Part shown: positions 7,377 through 10,439 of the stretch, one piece after another | Layout of the letters: every line of letters begins with the position of its first letter | Position numbering within the stretch: the first letter of the stretch is position 1 | NCBI GenBank assembly: GCA_013153345.1 | Contig: JAADEQ010000129.1 | Coordinates: 1-10,439, forward strand | Reading direction: 5' to 3' | Origin: Campylobacterota bacterium | GTDB lineage: Bacteria > Campylobacterota > Campylobacteria > Campylobacterales > Sulfurovaceae | Length of the DNA stretch: 10,439 bases | Program-made: the position numbers and the translations under genes | The notes under the pieces: model-generated | Databases searched by the model: none | Told to the model about the DNA's origin: nothing | The model's input: only the letters and a program-made list of their open reading frames with translations

Positions 7377-8551
7377 TTTAAAGCCTCTTTTGGTGAGCTA
7401 ATAGCAATCTTCCAAACAGGAATTAGGATTGATGCAATAAAAGGGATAATAAATAGAATAAAAATAGTAGCAATTGTAGAGAAATCTACTACTCTAATAA
7501 AAATAACACTATTTTTTAGGTTTGAATCTCCTAAAAATATATCTTTTAAAATTGGGGCATTAAAGATAAAAACAAATATATATGCACTAAGCACTCCAAT
7601 TAAAAAGGCAAAAATTGCACTAATTAGACTCTCAAATAGTTTAAACTTTAAGATATCTTTTACACTCCAACCAAGGCTTCTTAATATTGCAATCTCTTTT
7701 TTCTCATCTAAATTAACAAGAGAGTAGCGTTGATATAAAATCAACATAAAAGTTGTTAGTGTAATTAAAAATAGGCTTAAAAATATCCCTCCTTTAAAAT
7801 TAAAGATATTATCATAAGCTCTTTTTATATCATCTTTGCTAACTACTAAAATATCATAAAATAGCGCATTTAATTTATCTTCAATATTTGCCCACTCATC
7901 TTTATTTGCAACATTTATTGCAATATCGCTAATTTTATCCTCATCAACTCCTAAAATCTTTTTTGCCAAATCTAAGGAAGTAATTATTACATTTCCATAA
8001 TTTAGCGCAAGCTCTTTTGGCAAGACTTTATAGATTTTAACCTTTATAAACTCTCCATTAGGGCTTAGAAAATTATAATCTTTGTTGTAAAAATGGCTCT
8101 TTAGATAGCTATATACCTCACTTCCAACAATCATATTTGAGCCTTTAATAAACTCTTTTAGATTAATATCTTTAAAGATTTTTTCTAACTCTTTATTTGA
8201 GATATCCTCTAAAAAATCAACTCCAATAATTAGCGCCCACTTTTTTTTATCTTCAAAATAGTATCTTCCATAGACTCTTGGAGTAATTGAGGTTACTCCA
8301 TAAATTTGGGAGATTTTATCAATCCAATCAAGGGGCAAATCAACTTGCCTTCCGCCTCTATTTTTTTGAATAATAAAGTCTGGTTGATTTTTTATTGTAG
8401 ATTTTAGCGAGGCTTTAATTGAGTCTTGAATAAAAAAGATACTACTTAGCAAAAATATAATTATAGAAGAGATTAAGATGGTGCTAATTAGCTTTTTTTT
8501 ATCTTTAAAAAGGTTTAGTGTTAGGTAGTAAAAATATAGACTATTTCTCAT
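7373..8551 (-). CDS. FtsX/MacB-type ABC transporter permease
   Basis: Inner-membrane permease of 392 residues with the FtsX/MacB layout: one N-terminal helix (about 21-41), a large periplasmic domain (about 42-253) and three C-terminal helices (about 255-275, 307-331 and 356-381). After the second helix the cytoplasmic EKKEIAILRSLGWS (283-296) is the family's coupling-helix motif, and the end SPKEALK is also typical (ISxxEAL). It pairs with the adjacent ATPase. Family members transmit ATP-driven movement to periplasmic partners; MacB exports with MacA and TolC, LolCDE extracts lipoproteins. No MacA-like adaptor or TolC is present here, so the substrate is open; neighbouring NosL-like proteins suggest metal-related work. 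I chose the ATG at 8551. An in-frame TTG at 8557 would add two residues but sits too close to GGA, whereas the ATG lies 8 nt from it. The start overlaps the 93-aa gene by 11 nt. Confidence 0.9.
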   Translation of the reverse strand: MRNSLYFYYLTLNLFKDKKKLISTILISSIIIFLLSSIFFIQDSIKASLKSTIKNQPDFIIQKNRGGRQVDLPLDWIDKISQIYGVTSITPRVYGRYYFEDKKKWALIIGVDFLEDISNKELEKIFKDINLKEFIKGSNMIVGSEVYSYLKSHFYNKDYNFLSPNGEFIKVKIYKVLPKELALNYGNVIITSLDLAKKILGVDEDKISDIAINVANKDEWANIEDKLNALFYDILVVSKDDIKRAYDNIFNFKGGIFLSLFLITLTTFMLILYQRYSLVNLDEKKEIAILRSLGWSVKDILKFKLFESLISAIFAFLIGVLSAYIFVFIFNAPILKDIFLGDSNLKNSVIFIRVVDFSTIATIFILFIIPFIASILIPVWKIAISSPKEALK

Positions 8552-8822
8552 TTTCAAAATCCATTTTATATATAAAATCTATCTTATCAAGATTTAAAAA
8601 GAGATTTGGATAGTAGTTTAATCTCTTTTTAAAATTTTGATAATATAAAGAGTCATTTTCATAAAATGCTACATTAAGAGAAAGAAGTGGGAGTTTTGTT
8701 AATTTGGAGATGGAGTTATTTAGGGAGGCTATTTTAGAGTTATCAAACTTAATATAATCAACTATTACAATTAAAAATAAAACTGCTATAAATATAACTA
8801 CAATAAAAAACTCCCTAATCAT
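8541..8822 (-). CDS. Small membrane-anchored protein of unknown function
   Basis: Protein of 93 residues, not recognised. It has one N-terminal hydrophobic helix (about 4-22) after MIRE, followed by a roughly 70-residue tail likely in the periplasm, rich in Asn, Tyr, Leu and Phe and without cysteine or histidine. It therefore carries no obvious metal or redox motif. The ATG overlaps the stop of the NosL gene upstream (ATGA), while its own end overlaps the permease by 11 nt. Its place directly before the permease gene suggests an accessory partner of the ABC transporter. It is supported as a real gene by its tight fit between neighbours and its anchor-plus-tail design; a strong RBS is not seen (GGAG lies about 12 nt upstream). 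Confidence 0.7.
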   Translation of the reverse strand: MIREFFIVVIFIAVLFLIVIVDYIKFDNSKIASLNNSISKLTKLPLLSLNVAFYENDSLYYQNFKKRLNYYPNLFLNLDKIDFIYKMDFENEK

Positions 8823-9478
8823 TGATTATATTCAACTCCATCTAAAGATAGAACAAGTTTTGGTGTTATCTCATTAAATTTTATGATTTTTTTTCCATTA
8901 TGCTCTTTTAAAAAGTTTTTTGCCTCATCAAGAGTTGAAAATGGAATCAATTCATTTCCCATTGGACCATATATATTTGAGCCAATTACATAAAAGGCTT
9001 TTTTTGCATCAATTGGCTCAAGAGTATAGTAGTTTGTAACCTCCATTTTAGAGATTTTTTCTCTATTATATTTAAAATCTCCATCAAAGATATAATATTT
9101 CATCATATCTTTTACACCATCAAAATAGAACTTTTTCCCATCAATCTCCATTACTGCAGCCCATCTTGGATATTTTGCAACAAACATTCCACAAACTGGA
9201 CACTTTGCATCTTTTGGAACATCAATTTGAGTAGAGTGGTGGTGGTTTTTAGATAGAAGATAGGTTGCAACTGCTTTTATATCCTTATCACTTATACCTT
9301 CACAAGCGTTTGATTCTTTTATCTTTTGAACTAATTCCTCAACTAAGGCTCCATCTTTTGGAAGCTTTGAGGGCTCGCAAAAAAGGTTAATTACCTTTTT
9401 GCCTCTTTTTGCCAATCTATCTAAAGGAGCACTATTTAGGAGGGCAATAGCAAAAAAAAATATTAAAAGTTTTCTCAT
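8819..9478 (-). CDS. NosL-family protein with N-terminal heme-less cytochrome c-like domain
   Basis: Periplasmic protein of 219 residues with a Sec signal peptide (about 1-17, LLNSA/P) and no lipobox cysteine, unlike typical lipoprotein NosL. Residues 22-77 read like a small cytochrome c lacking heme attachment: RGKKVINLFC (25-34) resembles the first helix and its cysteine, and GISDKDIKAVATYL (61-74) the last helix, but CxxCH is absent; C34 and C59 remain. A triple histidine (79-81) links to the NosL domain (about 88-205), with AKCPVCGM (91-98; C96-x-M98 is the Cu(I)-type pair), FYFDGVKDMM (117-126), EPIDAKKAFYVIGS (154-167) and GPMGNELIPF. NosL is the copper chaperone for the CuZ site of nitrous oxide reductase. 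No reductase is present here, so copper delivery to another target is possible. It overlaps the upstream NosL gene as ATGA, with a strong AAAGGAG before the start. Confidence 0.85.
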   Translation of the reverse strand: MRKLLIFFFAIALLNSAPLDRLAKRGKKVINLFCEPSKLPKDGALVEELVQKIKESNACEGISDKDIKAVATYLLSKNHHHSTQIDVPKDAKCPVCGMFVAKYPRWAAVMEIDGKKFYFDGVKDMMKYYIFDGDFKYNREKISKMEVTNYYTLEPIDAKKAFYVIGSNIYGPMGNELIPFSTLDEAKNFLKEHNGKKIIKFNEITPKLVLSLDGVEYNQ

Positions 9479-10158
9479 TTCTCTCCTTTATATAGATAGA
9501 TTGCAACTGCTTGAAGCTCTTTTCCTTTTAAGTTAGGGCAGCTTTTATTTTTTATAATATAAGATTTAGCCTGTGCAACTGAATTAAACTTTTCATCTAT
9601 CTTTTGACACATCTTATTATATACCATTTTTCCCATCTTTGCCATTTTTGCTTGGCGAGCGGCTACTGCTTTTTTATCTGCTTCAAACTCTTTTTTAGCA
9701 ATCTCAAGTGCTTCATTAAAGCTCATTACTTTTCCGCCATTTTCGTTTGCAAATTTATCTGCTGCCTCTTTTGTTCCAAATGCATAAAAGCTAGTCTTTG
9801 ACATAGTTGCAGGTTTTTTGCTTCCAACTACATAAAAAGCGCTACCTGCATCAATAAATTTTAGTGTTGTATTATCAACAACTTTAATCTCTTTTGGCTC
9901 TTTGCCCATATTCATAGTATCAACTAAGCAGTAAATTGAGCAATATTGCTCCCACTTTCCATCAACTTTTGCAGCGTGGTTTGTTCTATAAAACATTGGA
10001 AGAGTCATTCCACATCTTGGACAAAATAGCTTGTTTTCTCCCTCTTGTAAGATTTGAGCCTCTTTTATTGGAACCATTCTAAAGTCTTTTGGCATTGTTA
10101 AATTTTTTGCTCCAAGATTAACTAGAAAAAGTAGCAATAATATCTGTAAAAATCTCAT
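9475..10158 (-). CDS. NosL-family protein with C-terminal heme-less cytochrome c-like domain
   Basis: First gene of the operon, 227 residues. A Sec signal peptide (about 1-17, ending VNLGA) predicts export, without a lipobox. The NosL domain (about 28-158) has FCPRCGM (45-51; C49-x-M51 is the Cu(I)-type pair), a second cysteine pair in QYCSIYC (71-77), then FIDAGSAFYVVGS (101-113), an FYAFGTKEAADKF stretch (124-136) and GGKVMSFNEAL. These match NosL, a periplasmic copper chaperone. A Lys/Ala-rich helical linker (about 152-175) leads to a C-terminal segment (176-224) like a cytochrome c without heme: MGKMVYNKMC (175-184) and KGKELQAVAIYLY (211-223), with C184 and C207 but no CxxCH. The same domain lies at the N-terminus of the next gene's product. 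The RBS AAAGGAGAGG (10170-10161) is excellent and close to the one before the second NosL gene. Confidence 0.86.
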   Translation of the reverse strand: MRFLQILLLLFLVNLGAKNLTMPKDFRMVPIKEAQILQEGENKLFCPRCGMTLPMFYRTNHAAKVDGKWEQYCSIYCLVDTMNMGKEPKEIKVVDNTTLKFIDAGSAFYVVGSKKPATMSKTSFYAFGTKEAADKFANENGGKVMSFNEALEIAKKEFEADKKAVAARQAKMAKMGKMVYNKMCQKIDEKFNSVAQAKSYIIKNKSCPNLKGKELQAVAIYLYKGEK

Positions 10159-10175
10159 AACCTCTCCTTTTATTT

Positions 10176-10190
10176 ATTATAAAAATTATA
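10176..10190 (-). promoter_or_regulatory. Promoter of the NosL/ABC operon
   Basis: On the minus strand two TATAAT boxes follow each other, at 10190-10185 and 10181-10176. The first would place the transcript start near 10178, giving a leader of about 20 nt with the RBS at 10170-10161; the second would start inside or beside the RBS and is less likely. There is no fitting -35 hexamer. This is the only gap of note (59 nt) ahead of the eight overlapping genes, so it is the likely operon promoter unless the upstream gene is co-transcribed. Confidence 0.5.
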
Positions 10191-10200
10191 AATAGAGTTT

Positions 10201-10218
10201 GTTAAATGAGTGTTAAAT
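10201..10218 (-). promoter_or_regulatory. 7-4-7 direct repeat, candidate OmpR/PhoB-type operator
   Basis: GTTAAAT (10201-10207) and GTTAAAT (10212-10218) are identical, separated by GAGT, giving an 11-bp period. On the transcribed strand they read ATTTAAC-ACTC-ATTTAAC, and the nearer copy ends exactly 10 nt before the TATAAT at 10190. Tandem 7-bp half-sites with 4-bp spacers, 10-11 nt from the -10 and replacing the -35, is how PhoB-like activators bind. The far copy touches the stop codon of the upstream gene. Chance repeats are a real risk in such AT-rich DNA. Confidence 0.35.
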
Positions 10219-10439
10219 TAAGATAAACCAACTGCCCACTCATAAAAAGGAACTGCTTTAAAAGAGATATCTTTAATTATAAATTCATAATGGGTAGAAA
10301 TGGTAACTAAAATCACCTCTTTTATATTAAATTTATTATATATATCATAAGCTTTATAAGCTTTTACCCAAGCACTATCTTCATTATCAAAAGGGCTTAT
10401 TTGAATAAAAGTATTATTTATAATATAGCCTAATGGGGT
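10218..10439 (-). CDS. 3' end of an unknown gene (5' partial, runs off the right edge)
   Basis: The minus strand from the right edge reads 73 codons without interruption to a TAA at 10220-10218, with no ATG in frame. The peptide opens TPLGYIINNTFIQISPF and ends VPFYEWAVGLS. It alternates hydrophobic and charged stretches as a folded soluble domain would, with a likely beta-strand (KEVILVTIST, 40-49) and no membrane helix or cysteine. Codon choice (AAA, GAT, ATT, TAT rich) matches the neighbouring genes, which supports coding. I do not recognise the family. It ends 59 nt upstream of the NosL/ABC operon on the same strand, so read-through into the operon is possible. Confidence 0.65.
   Translation of the reverse strand, partial: TPLGYIINNTFIQISPFDNEDSAWVKAYKAYDIYNKFNIKEVILVTISTHYEFIIKDISFKAVPFYEWAVGLS

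Noticed and set aside
6720..8551. Reading the ABC transporter as NosFY
   Set aside because: The permease has the one-plus-three helix layout, large periplasmic domain and coupling motif of FtsX/MacB, not the NosY pattern, and no NosD is present.
8555..8557. TTG at 8557 as start of the permease
   Set aside because: The ATG two codons later has a better distance to GGA and is the commoner start codon; the difference is only two residues.
9604..9801. Plus-strand 65-codon frame opposite the first NosL gene
   Set aside because: It is antisense to the conserved NosL/cytochrome-like region and its Cys/Phe-rich peptide follows from the AT-rich opposite strand.
8819..10158. Functional c-type cytochromes in the NosL fusion proteins
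   Set aside because: No CxxCH or variant heme-binding motif occurs anywhere in either protein, so heme attachment is unlikely.

Overview
The window is AT-rich, densely packed bacterial DNA. Gene style, the AT-rich -10-only promoters and the gene content fit best with a Campylobacterota (epsilonproteobacterial) chemolithotroph, possibly a thermophilic lineage such as Nautiliales. This is an inference; there is no rRNA or marker gene here to confirm it. No tRNA, rRNA, CRISPR array, transposase or prophage signal was seen.

Left part, plus strand (1-4488). The window opens inside a large gene whose visible part is the C-terminal end of an M14-type zinc carboxypeptidase domain, followed by FN3, two DNRLRE-like modules and a second FN3. 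The zinc-binding half lies outside the window. After a 112-nt gap holding a weak hairpin and a clear -10 box comes a complete phosphoenolpyruvate synthase gene (798 aa). It makes PEP from pyruvate for gluconeogenesis or autotrophic carbon flow.

Right part, minus strand (10158 down to 4492). Eight genes are read leftwards, and every one of the seven junctions overlaps, four of them by ATGA. In order of transcription they are: a NosL-family protein with a C-terminal heme-less cytochrome c-like domain; a second NosL-family protein with a similar domain at its N-terminus; a 93-aa membrane-anchored protein of unknown function; an FtsX/MacB-type ABC permease; its LolD/MacB-type ATPase; an eight-helix membrane protein with CPFC and CC cysteine motifs; a membrane-anchored short NosL-like protein; and a UreH/TauE-like membrane protein. 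This operon runs convergently into the PEP synthase gene with a 3-nt gap. All three NosL-like proteins keep the Cys-x-Met pair associated with Cu(I) binding. NosZ, NosD and a NosFY-type transporter are absent, so the operon looks like a copper (or other soft metal) and thiol handling cassette built around a MacB-type transporter rather than a standard nos cluster. That function is an inference.

Right edge. The operon promoter lies at about 10185-10190. A 7-4-7 direct repeat sits exactly 10 nt upstream, an arrangement typical of OmpR/PhoB-family activator sites. The last 222 bases hold the 3' end of another minus-strand gene of unknown function, cut by the window edge.
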